A stretch of DNA of 64,000 bases from positions 1,116,001 to 1,180,000 of the forward strand of contig NZ_JACCBW010000001.1 of NCBI RefSeq assembly GCF_013410035.1. The letters are read 5' to 3'. Below, piece by piece: positions 8,563-18,316 of this stretch (its first letter is position 1; every line of letters begins with the position of its first letter). A model generated the notes under the pieces. That model saw only the letters and a program-made list of their open reading frames with translations, was not told where the DNA came from and ran no database searches. This DNA comes from Nocardioides cavernae. GTDB lineage: Bacteria; Actinomycetota; Actinomycetes; Propionibacteriales; Nocardioidaceae. The position numbers were made by a program, and so were the translations under genes.

Positions 8563-9386
8563 GCACGACGACCCTCACCACGACCCCGGCACCCTCGACC
8601 CCGGTCGACGCGTCGACCCGCCCCGCACGCGTCGTACGCCCCATCCCCACCACCCGGCTCGTCGGGGTCGAGCTGCGCAAGATGTTCGACACCCGCGCCG
8701 GCTTCTGGATGATGGCGAGCGTCGGCATCGTGTCGGTCCTCGCCACCGCGGCCGTGATCATCTGGGCGCCCGACGAGGCGATCACGCAGAACACGTTCTC
8801 GACCGCGATCGGCATGCCGCTGTCCGTGGTGCTGCCGATCATCGCCATCATGTCGATCACCGGCGAGTACAGCCAGCGGACCGGCCTCACGACGTACACC
8901 CTCGTGCCCTGGCGCGGCCGGGTCATCGCGTCCAAGCTCGTCGCCACCCTGCTCGTCGGCGTCGTGTCGATGCTCCTGGCCCTGGCCGTCGGCGCGCTCG
9001 GGAACCTGCTCGGCTCGGCCGTCACCGGGCTCGACGCGACCTGGGACATCACGCTCGCCCAGCTCGGCCTCATCGTGCTCGCCAACATCCTCGGGATGCT
9101 GATGGGCTTCATGCTGGGCGTGCTGTTCCGGTCCACCCCCGGTGCGATCGTCGGCTACTTCGTCTACTCGTTCGTGCTGCCCGTCGCGCTGGGCACCCTG
9201 GCCGCGTTCCAGGAGTGGTTCCGTGACCTCCAGCCGTGGGTCGACGTGCAGTTCGCGATCACCCGCCTGTTCGACAACTCGATGACCGCCGAGTACTGGC
9301 AGCAGCTCGCGGTCACGACGCTCGTGTGGCTCTGGATCCCGCTGGCCGTCGGCCTGCGCGCGATCCTCCGCGCCGAGGTGAAGTAG
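8559..9386 (+). CDS. ABC transporter permease (ABC-2 type)
   Basis: This membrane subunit partners the ATPase whose stop it overlaps. The 275-residue protein has a Thr/Pro-rich N-terminal tail of about 30 residues, then six membrane helices: SVGIVSVLATAAVIIW, MPLSVVLPIIAIMSI, a long central pair, LGLIVLANILGMLMGFMLG and others. The motif GEYSQRTGLTTYTLVPWRGRV between helices 2 and 3 is typical of ABC-2 permeases. It is followed by a strong hairpin, so the operon probably ends here. The substrate cannot be read from the sequence. Confidence 0.85.
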   Translation: MSTTTLTTTPAPSTPVDASTRPARVVRPIPTTRLVGVELRKMFDTRAGFWMMASVGIVSVLATAAVIIWAPDEAITQNTFSTAIGMPLSVVLPIIAIMSITGEYSQRTGLTTYTLVPWRGRVIASKLVATLLVGVVSMLLALAVGALGNLLGSAVTGLDATWDITLAQLGLIVLANILGMLMGFMLGVLFRSTPGAIVGYFVYSFVLPVALGTLAAFQEWFRDLQPWVDVQFAITRLFDNSMTAEYWQQLAVTTLVWLWIPLAVGLRAILRAEVK

Positions 9387-9410
9387 GTCCCCCTGCTTCC
9401 TCGGGCGAGT

Positions 9411-9444
9411 CGGCGGCCACCGGTCGGGGGACCGGTGGTCGCCG
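9411..9444. terminator. Bidirectional hairpin terminator
   Basis: A 15-bp stem (9411-9425 with 9430-9444, one G-U wobble) closes a GGGG loop. It sits between the convergent ABC permease gene and the DUF6461-like gene. There is no U-tract, as is usual in very GC-rich genomes. Confidence 0.6.
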
Positions 9445-9450
9445 ACGTCG

Positions 9451-10089
9451 TCACGACCCGTCGGTCTCGCGACGCGCGCTGAGCTCGGTGGCGTACGCCA
9501 GCGTGCGGACCGGCAGCTCCTCGACCGTGCGGTCGTCCCAGTCGCGGAGCAGGTCGTCGGCACCGAGGTGGATCCCGGTGACGAGCTCGGCCATCGCCAG
9601 CCCCACCGCGAACGCGAGGGCGGCGCTGTCGTCGTCGTCCTCGTCGCTGTCGAGGTCCACCCGGGCCAGGTCGAGGAGCGGGCGCAGCTCGTCGGGCACC
9701 CGGGACAGGTCGTCGGCGTCGAGGAAGGTGTACTCGGGATCGTCGAAGAGGAGCACGCCGTCGCGGGCGCACCCGAACCTGTCCCAGGCCTGGATGTCGG
9801 AGCCGACGACCGCCGCGCTGCGTCCGCCCTCCGACAGCCGCGTCAGCGCCTCGACGGTCGGCCCGGCGAAGCCGCTGTGCTCCATCGCCAGCACCCCGCC
9901 GTCCACCTCGACGAACACGTAGGCCGAGCGCTCGTCGTCCTGCACCACCTCCCCGTCGGCCAGGCCGGCGTCGGCGGCGACCACGCTCCTCACGTCGGCC
10001 ACCGTGGCGCCGGACACGACCAGGACGGTGAGTGACTCGGTGTCGACGTCCTCGGTGACCTGCGTGTAGTGCTCCACCCGTTCGCTCAT
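9451..10089 (-). CDS. DUF6461-like hypothetical protein
   Basis: This soluble, very acidic protein has 212 residues and no signal peptide or membrane helix. The block AWDRFGCARDGVLLFDDPEY, the preceding ALTRLSEGGR segment and the tail with AYATELSARR resemble the uncharacterised actinobacterial DUF6461 family, as far as I can recall its profile. An Asp run (SDEDDDDS) lies near residue 150. No enzymatic motif is evident and no function can be assigned. It is transcribed away from the hydrolase at 10137 and converges on the ABC operon. Confidence 0.55.
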   Translation of the reverse strand: MSERVEHYTQVTEDVDTESLTVLVVSGATVADVRSVVAADAGLADGEVVQDDERSAYVFVEVDGGVLAMEHSGFAGPTVEALTRLSEGGRSAAVVGSDIQAWDRFGCARDGVLLFDDPEYTFLDADDLSRVPDELRPLLDLARVDLDSDEDDDDSAALAFAVGLAMAELVTGIHLGADDLLRDWDDRTVEELPVRTLAYATELSARRETDGS

Positions 10090-10136
10090 GGACGGACCCT
10101 ACGCACCCGGCCCGGGGTCTCTGACAGGCTGGCGGC

Positions 10137-10679
10137 ATGCGCACCGACGCCTGGCTGGTCGTGATCGACCCGCAGCGGATCTTCGCCTCGCCGGACAGCG
10201 AGTGGGGCTCGCCGATGTTCCCCGGGATCGTCGATCCCGTACGCCGCCTCGCCGCCGCGGCGGGCGAGCGCACCGTGGTCACCCGCTGGGTGCCCGCAGC
10301 CGACCCGCGGGGCAGCTGGGCGGCGTACATGCGGGCCTGGCCCTTCGCCGACGTGCCGGAGGGTGACCGGCTCCTCGAGCTGGTGCCGGAGGCGGAGGGG
10401 CTCGCGAGCGCGGTGGTGTCCCTGCCGACCTTCGGCAAGTGGGGGGACGCCCTGGAGGCCGTCACGGGTCCCACGCCACACCTCGTGCTGGCGGGCGTCT
10501 CGACCGACTGCTGCGTGGTGTCGACCGCCCTCGCCGCGGCCGACGCCGGCGCGACCATCACGGTCGTCACCGACGCGTGCGCCGGCTCGACGGTCGAGAA
10601 CCACGACGCGGCGATGCGGGTGATGTCGCTCTACCCGCCCCAGATCACGCTCGCGACCACCGCGGAGGTCCTCGGGTGA
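10137..10679 (+). CDS. Isochorismatase-family cysteine hydrolase
   Basis: This 180-residue cysteine hydrolase has the family's catalytic triad: Asp11 in VVIDPQRIF, Lys101 in TFGKWG and the cysteine before valine in STDCCVV (Cys126). The cis-peptide GVST motif precedes the cysteine. Family members hydrolyse nicotinamide, N-carbamoyl compounds, ureidoacrylate or isochorismate, and the substrate here is unknown. The stop overlaps the GTG of the PfkB kinase gene as GTGA, so the two are co-translated, which suggests nucleoside, pyridine or sugar salvage. CAGGCT ends 6 bases before the ATG (leaderless). The motifs are seen directly; the pathway link is inference. Confidence 0.85.
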   Translation: MRTDAWLVVIDPQRIFASPDSEWGSPMFPGIVDPVRRLAAAAGERTVVTRWVPAADPRGSWAAYMRAWPFADVPEGDRLLELVPEAEGLASAVVSLPTFGKWGDALEAVTGPTPHLVLAGVSTDCCVVSTALAAADAGATITVVTDACAGSTVENHDAAMRVMSLYPPQITLATTAEVLG

Positions 10680-11617
10680 GCCGCGTCATCCACACCGGCC
10701 AGGCACTGGTCGACGTCGTCGTCGAGGTGCCCGACCTCCCGGTCCGCGGCCAGAACGTGATGGCCGCGTCCGCGACCGACTACGCCGGCGGCGCGGTCAC
10801 CGTCCTCGTCGCGGCCGCCCGCTTCGGCGCGGAGTGCGTGCAGGCCGGGGCGATCGGGACCGGCCCCCACGGCGACATCGTCCGCCGCGCGCTGGAGACC
10901 GAGGGCATCGCGGCCTCCGCCCCACCCGTCGAGGGCCTCGACACCGGCATCTGCGTGGTGATGGTCGAGCCCAGCGCCGAGCGGACCTTCGTGACGACCC
11001 TCGGCGCCGAGCGCCGGATCTCCGTCGACTCCCTGGCGACCTCCGAACCGCGGGCGGGCGACCTGGTCTGCGTCACCGGCTTCTCGCTCGCCCTCGACAG
11101 CACCCGCGACCCGCTGCTCGCGTGGCTCCCGGCGCTTGACCCGGACGTGGTGGTCGTGCTGGACCCCGGTGCGGCGTTCGCTGACCTGCCCGAGGGCGTA
11201 CGCGCCGCGATGCTCGAGGTCACCGACGTCTGGTCGAGCAACGCGGAGGAGGCCGAGGGCCTGCTGCGCGCCGTCGGTCAGGAGCCGCCGTCCGACCTCG
11301 CCGCGCTGACCATCGCGATCGCCCCGCTGCTGCGCGGCGACGCCGTCGCGATCGTCCGCGACGGACCGCAGGGGTGCGCCGTGCATGTCGACGGCGCGAC
11401 GACGTACGTCCCCGGTTTCCCGCAGACACCGGTCGACACCAACGGTGCGGGTGACACCCACACCGGCGCGCTGCTGGCGGAGGTCGCCGCCGGTACGCCC
11501 TGGGTGGAGGGCTGCCGGCGGGCCAACGCCGCGGCCGCCATCAAGGTCACCCGCCGGGGACCGGAGTCGGCGCCGACGGCCGCCGAGGTCGACGACTTCC
11601 TGGCCCGCCTCGGCTGA
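10676..11617 (+). CDS. PfkB-family carbohydrate/nucleoside kinase
   Basis: This is a ribokinase-fold sugar or nucleoside kinase of 313 residues. It has the N-terminal glycine-rich YAGGAVTVLVAAARFG region and the C-terminal PfkB signature VDTNGAGDTHTGALLAE, whose aspartate is the catalytic base. The ATP-site segment DGPQGCAVH comes before it. The start is GTG within the GTGA overlap with the hydrolase gene; longer in-frame alternatives would run backwards through that gene. The specific substrate (ribose, 2-keto-sugar or nucleoside) cannot be told. The gene ends 3 bases from the convergent YihY gene. Confidence 0.85.
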   Translation: MSRVIHTGQALVDVVVEVPDLPVRGQNVMAASATDYAGGAVTVLVAAARFGAECVQAGAIGTGPHGDIVRRALETEGIAASAPPVEGLDTGICVVMVEPSAERTFVTTLGAERRISVDSLATSEPRAGDLVCVTGFSLALDSTRDPLLAWLPALDPDVVVVLDPGAAFADLPEGVRAAMLEVTDVWSSNAEEAEGLLRAVGQEPPSDLAALTIAIAPLLRGDAVAIVRDGPQGCAVHVDGATTYVPGFPQTPVDTNGAGDTHTGALLAEVAAGTPWVEGCRRANAAAAIKVTRRGPESAPTAAEVDDFLARLG

Positions 11618-11620
11618 ACG

Positions 11621-12691
11621 TCAGGAGCGCCCGCGCGAGCGACGCAGCCGACGACCGCGCTCGACGTCCTCCTGCTCCTTCTCGGCAGCCTTGTCGGACT
11701 TCCGGGTGTCGCGCGGCGGCAGCTGGAGCTCCTCCTCGGCCGCGATCCCGGCCTGCAGCTGGCGGCCGCGCTCCACCTCGGCGTCGAGCTCGGCGCCGAA
11801 GAGGAGGGCGAGGTTGGTGATCCACAGCCACAGCAGGAACGCGATGACGCCGGCCAGCGACCCGTAGGTCTTGTCGTAGCTGGAGAAGTTCGCGACGTAG
11901 AACCCGAAGGCCGCGGACGCGACGACCCACACCACGATGGCGACGAGCGCGCCGATGCTGATCCAGCGGAACTTCGGCTGCTTCACGTTGGGGGTGAAGT
12001 AGTAGAGCAGGGCGACCATCAGCACCACGACGGCCAGCAGGACCGGCCACTTCGCGATGCTCCACACGGTGACCGCGGCGGACTCGAGGCCGATCGCGCG
12101 ACCGACCGCCTCGGCGGCGGGCCCGGTCAGCACGAGCCCGACCGCGACGACGGCGGCCAGCAGCACCAGGACGAGGGTGATGAGCAGCATGACCGGGCGC
12201 AGCTTCCAGAACGGCCGGCCCTCGTCGATCTCGTAGATGCGGTTCATGCCGCGGCCGAAGGCGTTGACGTAGCCGGACGCCGACCACAGGGCCGTCGCGA
12301 GACCGATGACCAGCGCCAGCCCGGCACCCTGGCTGGACGCGAGGTCCGTCAGGGTCGGCTCGAGGGTGTCCGCCGCCGAGGTCGCGCCGACCTGTCGCAG
12401 GATGTCGAGCAGCGTGGTCACGGTCTGCTGCGGCTCGCTGACGAGCCCGACCAGCGACAGCAGCGCGATCGCGGCGGGGAACATCGCGAGGACGCCGTAG
12501 TAGGTCAGGGCGGCCGCGAGGTCGGTGCACTGGTCGTCGGAGAACTCCCGCACCGTCTTGCGGAGCGAGTACTTCCAGGTCGGCTTCGCGAGGTCGTCGG
12601 GCGAGTCGGGCTTGTGCCCGGCGTCAGGAGCAGGCGCGGTGCGCTCGCGCTCGGAGCTGTCGGACCTCGCGTCCTCGTCGTGGTGCGTCAT
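11621..12691 (-). CDS. YihY/virulence factor BrkB family membrane protein
   Basis: This inner-membrane protein has 356 residues. The YihY/BrkB core (residues about 45-310) has six helices and the characteristic motifs LAAALTYYGVLAMFPA, a central GLATALWSASGYVNAF and WLWITNLALLFGAELDAE. Both ends are charged and probably cytoplasmic; the C-terminus is rich in Lys/Arg/Glu (EKEQEDVERGRRLRRS). The family was once called ribonuclease BN by mistake and its biochemical role is still unknown. It is transcribed downstream of the esterase gene on the same strand, with a 45-base gap, so it could be co-transcribed with the glucarate operon, but no functional link is evident. Confidence 0.88.
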   Translation of the reverse strand: MTHHDEDARSDSSERERTAPAPDAGHKPDSPDDLAKPTWKYSLRKTVREFSDDQCTDLAAALTYYGVLAMFPAAIALLSLVGLVSEPQQTVTTLLDILRQVGATSAADTLEPTLTDLASSQGAGLALVIGLATALWSASGYVNAFGRGMNRIYEIDEGRPFWKLRPVMLLITLVLVLLAAVVAVGLVLTGPAAEAVGRAIGLESAAVTVWSIAKWPVLLAVVVLMVALLYYFTPNVKQPKFRWISIGALVAIVVWVVASAAFGFYVANFSSYDKTYGSLAGVIAFLLWLWITNLALLFGAELDAEVERGRQLQAGIAAEEELQLPPRDTRKSDKAAEKEQEDVERGRRLRRSRGRS

Positions 12692-12736
12692 GGAGTGCCA
12701 GTGCCCGCCCGCACCGCCGTCATGCGCGAGTCGCGT

Positions 12737-13666
12737 TCAGCGCACCGTTTGGAGCAGTTCGGCGAAGCGACGGTTGACGTCCGAGGTCGCGGCCGCGGCG
12801 GCCGGTGAGACGTGGCCCTGGTCCAGGAACCCGTGGATCATCCCGTCGTACCGGACCGCGTCGACGCGCACGCCCGCAGCGGCGAGACCGGCGGCGTACG
12901 CCTCCCCCTCGTCGCGCAGGAGGTCGCACTCGGCGGTCGCGACGACCGCGGGCGGCAGTCCGGCGAGGTCCCCGTGGAGCGGGGAGTGCCACGGGTCGTC
13001 GGGATCCGGGTCGGAGCCCGAGAAGTAGAGCGTGTTGATGTGGTCGGTCATCGCCCGCGACAGCAGGAAGCCGCTGGCGAACTCGTCCTTCGACGGGTGG
13101 TGGCCGAGCAGGTCCGTCGCCGGGTAGACGAGCAGCTGCGCCGCCACCGGCACGTCGCCCCGGAGCTCCTGCGTCGCGACGGCGGCCAGGTTGCCTCCCG
13201 CCGAGTCGCCGGCGACGGCGAGCACGTCCGCGCCGCCGTAGGTGTCGAGTCGGCCGGCGACCCAGCGGACCGCCGCGACCGCGTCCCGGGTCGCGGCCGG
13301 CCAGGGGTGCTCCGGCGCGAGGCGGTAGTCGATGCTGACGAGGACGGCGCCGGTGTCGCGCACCAGGCGGCGCACGACCTGGTCGTGGGTGTCCAGGTCG
13401 CCGCGGAACCACCCCCCGCCGTGGAAGTAGACGACAGTCGGCACAGGGCCGTCGGCATCGTGGGGCCGGTAGACCCGGGCCGGCAGGTCGTCGACGTGCT
13501 CGTCGGTCACCTCGCCGACGCGGACGACGTCCTCGGGCCGCACGCTGTCGACGCGGAGCGCCCGCATGCCGGCGCGCGCCTCGGCGATCGTCATCTCGGG
13601 GACGGGCCGGCCGCGCTGGGCCTCCACCACGGCGATGAACGCCGCGAGGTCGGGGTCGAGGCTCAC
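12737..13666 (-). CDS. Alpha/beta hydrolase, HSL/acetyl-hydrolase type
   Basis: This esterase or lipase has 309 residues and the hormone-sensitive-lipase family features. The oxyanion motif is HGGGW (residues 82-86), the nucleophile is Ser155 in GDSAGG, the acid is Asp248 in [10 protein letters not shown] and the base is His278 in MIHGFL. The GTG start overlaps the gudD stop as GTGA, making this the fourth gene of the kdgD-aldehyde dehydrogenase-gudD operon. A sugar-diacid pathway does not need an esterase, but one could open glucaro-lactones or hydrolyse glucarate esters; that is speculation based on position. Confidence 0.87.
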   Translation of the reverse strand: MSLDPDLAAFIAVVEAQRGRPVPEMTIAEARAGMRALRVDSVRPEDVVRVGEVTDEHVDDLPARVYRPHDADGPVPTVVYFHGGGWFRGDLDTHDQVVRRLVRDTGAVLVSIDYRLAPEHPWPAATRDAVAAVRWVAGRLDTYGGADVLAVAGDSAGGNLAAVATQELRGDVPVAAQLLVYPATDLLGHHPSKDEFASGFLLSRAMTDHINTLYFSGSDPDPDDPWHSPLHGDLAGLPPAVVATAECDLLRDEGEAYAAGLAAAGVRVDAVRYDGMIHGFLDQGHVSPAAAAATSDVNRRFAELLQTVR

Positions 13667-14982
13667 CGCACGAGGCAGGGGCGCTTGGGGTCGAACGCCC
13701 AGTCCTCGACGAGGTACTGCATGGCGACGGCGTCGTCGCGCGCACCCAGGCCGTGCTCGAGGTAGAGCTCGTGCGCCTCGTCGAGCCGGGCGCGGTCGAG
13801 GGACACGCCGAGGCCGGGTGTCGTCGGCACCTCGATCGCGCCGTCGACGATCTCGAGCGGTGCGGTGGTCAGGCCCTGGCCGTCCTGCCAGATCCAGTGG
13901 GTGTCCAGCGCGGTGATCTCGCCCGGGGCGGCGGCACCGACCTGGGTGAACATGGCGAGGGAGACGTCGAAGTGGTTGTTGGAGTGCGAGCCCCACGTCA
14001 GCCCGAAGTCGTGGCACAGCTGGGCGACCCGGACCGAGCCCGCCATCGTCCAGAAGTGCGGGTCGGCGAGCGGGATGTCGACGGCGTTGGTCCGCACGGC
14101 GTCGGCCATCTGGCGCCAGTCGGTGGCCACCATGTTGGTCGCCGTGCGCAGGCCGGTGCGGCGCTTGAACTGGGCCATCACCTCGCGCCCGGAGTAGCCG
14201 CCCTCGGCGCCGCACGGGTCCTCGGCGTACGCCAGGACGTCGTCCTTGCCCCGCAGCAGCCGCACGGCGTCCTCGAGCAGCCAGCCGCCGTTGGGGTCGA
14301 GGGTGATCCGCGCGTCGGGGAAGCGCTCGTGCAGGGCGGTGACCGCGGCGACCTCCTCCTCGCCGGGCAGCACGCCGCCCTTGAGCTTGAAGTCGGCGAA
14401 GCCGTAGCGGGCCTGCGCGGCCTCGGCGAGGCGTACGACCGCCTCGGGGGTCATCGCCTCCTCGCGACGCACCCGCTCCCAGTCGTCCACGCCGCCCGGC
14501 TCGCGCAGGTAGGGCAGGTCCGTGCGGTCGGGGTCCCCGACGTAGAAGAGGTAGCCCAGCATCGGCACGCGGTCGCGCTGCTGGCCGTCGCCGAGGAGCT
14601 CGGCCACCGGCACGCCGAGGGCCTGGCCCGACAGGTCCAGCAGCGCCGACTCGAGCGCGGTGACCGCGTGGATGGTGGTGCGGAGGTCGAAGGTCTGCAG
14701 GCCGCGCCCGCCGGCGTCCCGGTCGGCGTACGCCGTCGCGACCCGCCGCAGCAGCGTGCGGAACGCCGCGACCGGCTGGCCGACGAGGATCTCGGCGGCG
14801 TCGGCGACGGTCCGTCGGATGGCCTCGCCGCCCGGCACCTCGCCCAGGCCCTCGCGGCCCTCGGAGTCGGTGACGATGGCGATGTTGCGGGTGAAGAAGG
14901 GCCCGTGCGCGCCGCTCAGGTTGAGCAGCATCGAGTCGTGCCCGGCGACCGGGACGACGTCGACCTTCGCGATGGTGCTCAC
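13663..14982 (-). CDS. gudD: Glucarate dehydratase
   Basis: This enolase-superfamily enzyme dehydrates D-glucarate (and L-idarate) to 5-keto-4-deoxy-D-glucarate. The 439-residue protein matches the catalytic set of E. coli GlucD with a constant offset of six: Lys199 and Lys201 (FKLKGG), metal ligands Asp229, Glu254 and Asn283, Asp307, and His333 with Asn335 in GSHSNNH. I chose the GTG at 14982, which overlaps the upstream aldehyde dehydrogenase stop as GTGA; an upstream codon at 15021 would add an Arg-rich stretch inside that gene. It lies between the semialdehyde dehydrogenase and an esterase in the glucarate operon. A paralogue is encoded at 35620. Confidence 0.93.
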   Translation of the reverse strand: MSTIAKVDVVPVAGHDSMLLNLSGAHGPFFTRNIAIVTDSEGREGLGEVPGGEAIRRTVADAAEILVGQPVAAFRTLLRRVATAYADRDAGGRGLQTFDLRTTIHAVTALESALLDLSGQALGVPVAELLGDGQQRDRVPMLGYLFYVGDPDRTDLPYLREPGGVDDWERVRREEAMTPEAVVRLAEAAQARYGFADFKLKGGVLPGEEEVAAVTALHERFPDARITLDPNGGWLLEDAVRLLRGKDDVLAYAEDPCGAEGGYSGREVMAQFKRRTGLRTATNMVATDWRQMADAVRTNAVDIPLADPHFWTMAGSVRVAQLCHDFGLTWGSHSNNHFDVSLAMFTQVGAAAPGEITALDTHWIWQDGQGLTTAPLEIVDGAIEVPTTPGLGVSLDRARLDEAHELYLEHGLGARDDAVAMQYLVEDWAFDPKRPCLVR

Positions 14983-16466
14983 TGCTCGAGCTCTCCGTCG
15001 ACGCGGCGGCGCAGGCCCCACGGGTTGGCGTCGCTCACGGCCTCCGGCAGGAGCGCGGCAGGCACGTCCTGGTAGGCGACCGGGCGCTGGAACCGCTCGA
15101 TGGCGAGGCTGCCGACGCTGGTCGTGCGGGAGTCGGACGTCGCCGGGAACGGGCCGCCGTGGACCATCGCGTGCCCGACCTCGACGCCGGTCGGCCAGCC
15201 GTTGAAGAGCACGCGGCCGGCCTTCGTCTCGAGGACCGGCAGCAGCGCGGCGGCGGCGTCGGTGTCGGCGTCGGTCGCGTGGACGGTGGCGGTCAGCTGC
15301 CCCTCGAGGCCCTCGAGCCGCGGGAGCAGGTCGGCGACGTCGTCGTAGCGGACCACGACGCCGGAGGCGCCGAAGACCTCGTCGGTGACCGGGTGCTCGA
15401 GCACCGAGGTCTCGACGACCTGGGGTGCCGGGGCGAGGTCGCCCGCGGCGCTGCCCTCCGCGACGACCCGGACCCCGCTGGCGTCGCGCAGCGCGGCCGT
15501 GCCGGTGCGGTAGGCCTCGGCGATGCCGGGGGTGAGCATCGTCTGGCCGGTCGCCCCGGTGACGGCCTCACCGGCGGCGCGCAGGAACGCGTCGCCCTCC
15601 TCGCCGGCTGGGAGGAAGAGCAGGCCGGGGTTGGTGCAGAACTGGCCCGAGCCGAGCGTGAGGCTGCCGACGTACGCCTGGGCGAAGGCCGCGGTGTCGT
15701 GGGCGGCGAGCGCACCGGGGAGCACCACGACGGGGTTGATCGACGACATCTCGGCGTAGACGGGGATCGGGACCTCGCGCTCGGCGGCGGCGCGGACGAG
15801 GGCGAGGCCCCCACTGCGGGACCCGGTGAAGCCGACGGCGGTGATGCGCGGGTCGGCGACGAGCTCCTGGCCGGTCTCGATCCCCCCGAGGACGAAGGAG
15901 AAGGTGCCGGCGGGCAGGCCGGACCGCTCGACCGCGCGGGTGATGGCGCGGGCGACGAGCGTGCCGGTGACCGGGTGGGCCGGGTGGCCCTTCACGACGA
16001 CGGGGCAGCCGGCGGCGAGCGCCGAGGCGGTGTCGCCGCCCGCGGTCGAGAACGCGAGCGGGAAGTTGCTGGCGCCGAAGACGGCCACCGGGCCGAGCGG
16101 CACCATCCGCTGGCGGATGTCGGGACGCGGCAGGGGCGTACGGTCCGGCAGCGCCGGGTCGATCCGGACGCCGAGGTGGTCGCCCCGGGCCACGACGCCG
16201 GCGAACATCCGCAGCTGGCCGGTCGTGCGGCCGACCTCCCCGGTGATGCGCGCCTCGGGGAGCCCGCTCTCGCGGACGGCCTCGACGATGATCGCGTCCT
16301 TGTCGGCCTCGATCTCGGCGGCGACGGCCTCGAGGAAGGCGCTGCGCTGCTCGGGGCTGGTGGCGCGGTAGGCGGCGAACGCCTCGGCGGCGGCCGCGGT
16401 GGCGGCGGCGACGTCGGGCTGCTCGGAGTCGGTGCCTGCGATGATGCTGGTCGCCTGGTCGGTCAC
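14979..16466 (-). CDS. 2-oxoglutarate semialdehyde (2,5-dioxopentanoate) dehydrogenase
   Basis: This NAD(P)-dependent aldehyde dehydrogenase has 495 residues and oxidises 2,5-dioxopentanoate to 2-oxoglutarate, the last step of glucarate catabolism. The family core is present: [11 protein letters not shown] at the cofactor site, [17 protein letters not shown], the general base glutamate in YAEMSSINP, and the catalytic cysteine in SGQFCTNPG. The SSINP and QFCTNPG variants are typical of the KGSADH subgroup rather than of betaine or succinate semialdehyde enzymes. The GTG start has GAGAGGA upstream. It lies 43 bases downstream of kdgD and overlaps gudD by four bases. Confidence 0.9.
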   Translation of the reverse strand: MTDQATSIIAGTDSEQPDVAAATAAAAEAFAAYRATSPEQRSAFLEAVAAEIEADKDAIIVEAVRESGLPEARITGEVGRTTGQLRMFAGVVARGDHLGVRIDPALPDRTPLPRPDIRQRMVPLGPVAVFGASNFPLAFSTAGGDTASALAAGCPVVVKGHPAHPVTGTLVARAITRAVERSGLPAGTFSFVLGGIETGQELVADPRITAVGFTGSRSGGLALVRAAAEREVPIPVYAEMSSINPVVVLPGALAAHDTAAFAQAYVGSLTLGSGQFCTNPGLLFLPAGEEGDAFLRAAGEAVTGATGQTMLTPGIAEAYRTGTAALRDASGVRVVAEGSAAGDLAPAPQVVETSVLEHPVTDEVFGASGVVVRYDDVADLLPRLEGLEGQLTATVHATDADTDAAAALLPVLETKAGRVLFNGWPTGVEVGHAMVHGGPFPATSDSRTTSVGSLAIERFQRPVAYQDVPAALLPEAVSDANPWGLRRRVDGELEQ

Positions 16467-16509
16467 GGGGTTCCTCTCGTTGCGGTGCGGCGCGTGGCGG
16501 GGCGGGTGC

Positions 16510-17436
16510 TCAGGCGTTCGAGCCTGCCACCTTGTCCACGAGCGCCTGGAGCTCGTCGCGCTCGTGGTCGAGCAGGTCGGACAGCGGCGGGCGCACCGGA
16601 CCCGCGGGGCGACCGACCGCGGCGAGGCCGGCCTTGACGATCGACACCGAGTAGCCGGACTCGCGGTCGCGGATCTTGGTGTAGGGGATGACGAAGTCGG
16701 TGAGCATCGCGTAGACCGCGTCGCGGTCCTGGCGGCGTACGGCGGCGTAGAAGTCGAGCGCGAACTGCGGGACGAAGTTGAAGATCGCCGAGCTGTAGGT
16801 GGTCACGCCGAGCTGCAGCAGCGGCAGCGCGAAGACCTCGGCGGTCGGCAGGCCGCCGACGTAGAAGAGCCGGTCACCGAGCTGGGCGTAGGTGCGGGTC
16901 ATCTGCTCGATGCCGCCGACGCCGTCCTTGAAGCCGACGAGGTTGGCGTTGCGCTGGCAGGCCTGCTCCAGCGCGTCGGCGCCGATGACGGCGTTGGCGC
17001 GGGAGTAGAAGATGACGCCGAGGCTGGTGGCCTCGCACACGGCACTGATGTGCTCCACGAGACCGCGCTGGCCGGCCTCGGTCAGGTAGGGCGGCATGAG
17101 CAGGATGCCGTCGGCGCCGGCCTCCTCCGCGGCTCGGACCTGGGCCACGGCGTTGACGGTCGAGCCCGTGGCAGGCGCGAGGACGGGTACCTTGCCGGCA
17201 GCGCCCGCGATCGCCGCGCGCACCACGCGGTCGGTCTCCTCGGCGTTGAGCGAGAAGCCCTCCCCCGTGCCGCCGGCGGCGAAGAGGCCGGCGACGGGGT
17301 AGCCGCTGAGCCACTCGAGGTGCTCGCGGTAGGCCGGCTCGTCGAACTGCAGGTCCGCGTCGAAGTGGGTCACCGGGAACGACAGCAGGCCGCTGCCCAG
17401 GGTCTTCACGAGCTCGGTGGGGCTGTACGTCGTCAC
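16510..17436 (-). CDS. kdgD: 5-dehydro-4-deoxyglucarate dehydratase
   Basis: This DapA-family class I aldolase-fold enzyme decarboxylates and dehydrates 5-keto-4-deoxy-D-glucarate to 2,5-dioxopentanoate. The 308-residue protein has the [11 protein letters not shown] substrate loop, Tyr144 in VIFYSRANA and the Schiff-base Lys170 in [17 protein letters not shown] and FYSR are hallmarks of KdgD as opposed to dihydrodipicolinate synthase. It is the first gene of the minus-strand glucarate operon. The start is GTG with GAAGGAAG upstream. Its promoter carries the same conserved block as the tctC promoter 14 kb away. It is the only kdgD in the window and should serve all three dehydratases. Confidence 0.92.
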   Translation of the reverse strand: MTTYSPTELVKTLGSGLLSFPVTHFDADLQFDEPAYREHLEWLSGYPVAGLFAAGGTGEGFSLNAEETDRVVRAAIAGAAGKVPVLAPATGSTVNAVAQVRAAEEAGADGILLMPPYLTEAGQRGLVEHISAVCEATSLGVIFYSRANAVIGADALEQACQRNANLVGFKDGVGGIEQMTRTYAQLGDRLFYVGGLPTAEVFALPLLQLGVTTYSSAIFNFVPQFALDFYAAVRRQDRDAVYAMLTDFVIPYTKIRDRESGYSVSIVKAGLAAVGRPAGPVRPPLSDLLDHERDELQALVDKVAGSNA

Positions 17437-17507
17437 GGGTCTTCCTTCGGTCCGAGGCGGTGCCAGTCATGGCTGAGAGGCGGGGCGGTGTGGCGGTGCT
17501 CACCAAC

Positions 17508-17546
17508 CTAGGAAGCACGAGCGATGCCTGTCCAAGCCCGCTTTTG
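17508..17546 (-). promoter_or_regulatory. Promoter and putative LysR operator of the kdgD operon
   Basis: Read on the minus strand, the -35-like TTGGAC (17530-17535) and the -10-like TCCTAG (17508-17513) are 16 bases apart. They are embedded in GGGCTTGGACAGGCATCG. The tctC promoter has GGGCTTGGACCGGCATCG, the same 16-base spacing and the same TCCTAG. A dyad TCCAA-N8-TTGGA (17531-17548) surrounds the -35. This sharing suggests control by the LysR regulator encoded at 30966. Confidence 0.6.
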
Positions 17547-17582
17547 GATGGGGTGATGCACCGGGAGCATCGACGGTCGACG

Positions 17583-17625
17583 GGAAGTCGCCTGCAACCG
17601 CCTCGCAAGCGGGGCGGCGCACGGT
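17583..17625 (+). promoter_or_regulatory. SARP-type promoter 1 (membrane protein gene)
   Basis: Three 11-base steps begin at 17583, 17594 and 17605 with GGAAGTC, GCAACCG and GCAAGCG. Eight bases after the last heptamer lies CACGGT (17620-17625), a weak -10. The ATG follows 6 bases later, so the transcript should be leaderless. Direct heptamer repeats at 11-bp steps placed 8 bp before the -10 are the known arrangement for SARP activators. Confidence 0.65.
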
Positions 17626-17631
17626 GGCGGC

Positions 17632-18294
17632 ATGACCACCACCACGCTCTACCGTCTCAGCGCCGTCGCGCTCGTCCTGTCCTTCGTCGTCAGCCTCGCC
17701 GGAGGGGTGCTGCACCCCGTCGTCGACGGCCAGTCGCACTCCATCGAGGCCTTCCTGGCGCCCCGCTCGCCGTGGGCGCAGTACCTCATCTATGCCGGGG
17801 CGCTCCTGCTCATGCTCGGGCTGCCGGGCGGCTACCTCTTCTTCCGCGAGTCCGTCGGCAGGCTCGGCTTCGTCGGGTTCGCCACCTACATGCTCGGCAA
17901 CGCACTCAGCGCCATGTCCCACCTCGTCGTGGAGGCGTTCGTCGGCCCGATGCTCGCCGCCGACCCGGCGGCGCGCCACCTCGTCCCCGACAGCGGCGAG
18001 ATCTTCGATGCCGGATCGTTCGTCGCCCTCCAGGCCGGCGGCGGGATCGTCTTCCTCCTCGGCATGCTGCTCATCGGCATCTCCCTGGTCCGGGCGCACG
18101 ATGTCCCGACCTGGGTCGGGGTCGTGCTCGTGGCCGGGGCGCTCGCGCTGTTCGTGCCCTTCCCCGAGCGGCCGGGCCTGACCGGGCTGCTCGTCGAGCT
18201 GCCGCGCGGCGTCGCGGTCGCCGCACTCGGCGTGCTCGTGCTGCGACGCGTCGGCCGCACGACCAGCGCCGAGCGGGAGCTGGTCCACGCCTGA
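17632..18294 (+). CDS. Six-helix membrane protein, putative SARP target
   Basis: No named family is recognised. The 220-residue protein has about six hydrophobic segments: AVALVLSFVVSLAGGVL, YLIYAGALLLMLGLPGGYLFF, VGFATYMLGNALSAM, AGGGIVFLLGMLLIGISLV, WVGVVLVAGALALFVPF and VAVAALGVLVL. The loop between helices 1 and 2 contains HPVVDGQSHSIEAF. The general look is that of DUF4386/DUF998-like actinobacterial membrane proteins, without a clear match. It has no Shine-Dalgarno sequence. Its start lies 6 bases after the -10-like box of a promoter with GCAAG repeats, immediately upstream of the SARP regulator gene, which links it to that regulon. Confidence 0.75.
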   Translation: MTTTTLYRLSAVALVLSFVVSLAGGVLHPVVDGQSHSIEAFLAPRSPWAQYLIYAGALLLMLGLPGGYLFFRESVGRLGFVGFATYMLGNALSAMSHLVVEAFVGPMLAADPAARHLVPDSGEIFDAGSFVALQAGGGIVFLLGMLLIGISLVRAHDVPTWVGVVLVAGALALFVPFPERPGLTGLLVELPRGVAVAALGVLVLRRVGRTTSAERELVHA

Positions 18295-18316
18295 GCCGTC
18301 GGCCGGGCGACCGGCT

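Noticed and set aside
12692..12736. A separate promoter for the YihY gene
   Set aside because: The 45-base gap shows no -10 at the 6-7 nt distance and no clear -35/-10 pair, so read-through from the glucarate operon cannot be excluded.
16510..17436. kdgD as dihydrodipicolinate synthase (dapA)
   Set aside because: The fold is shared, but [12 protein letters not shown] and the neighbouring gudD and semialdehyde dehydrogenase favour KdgD.
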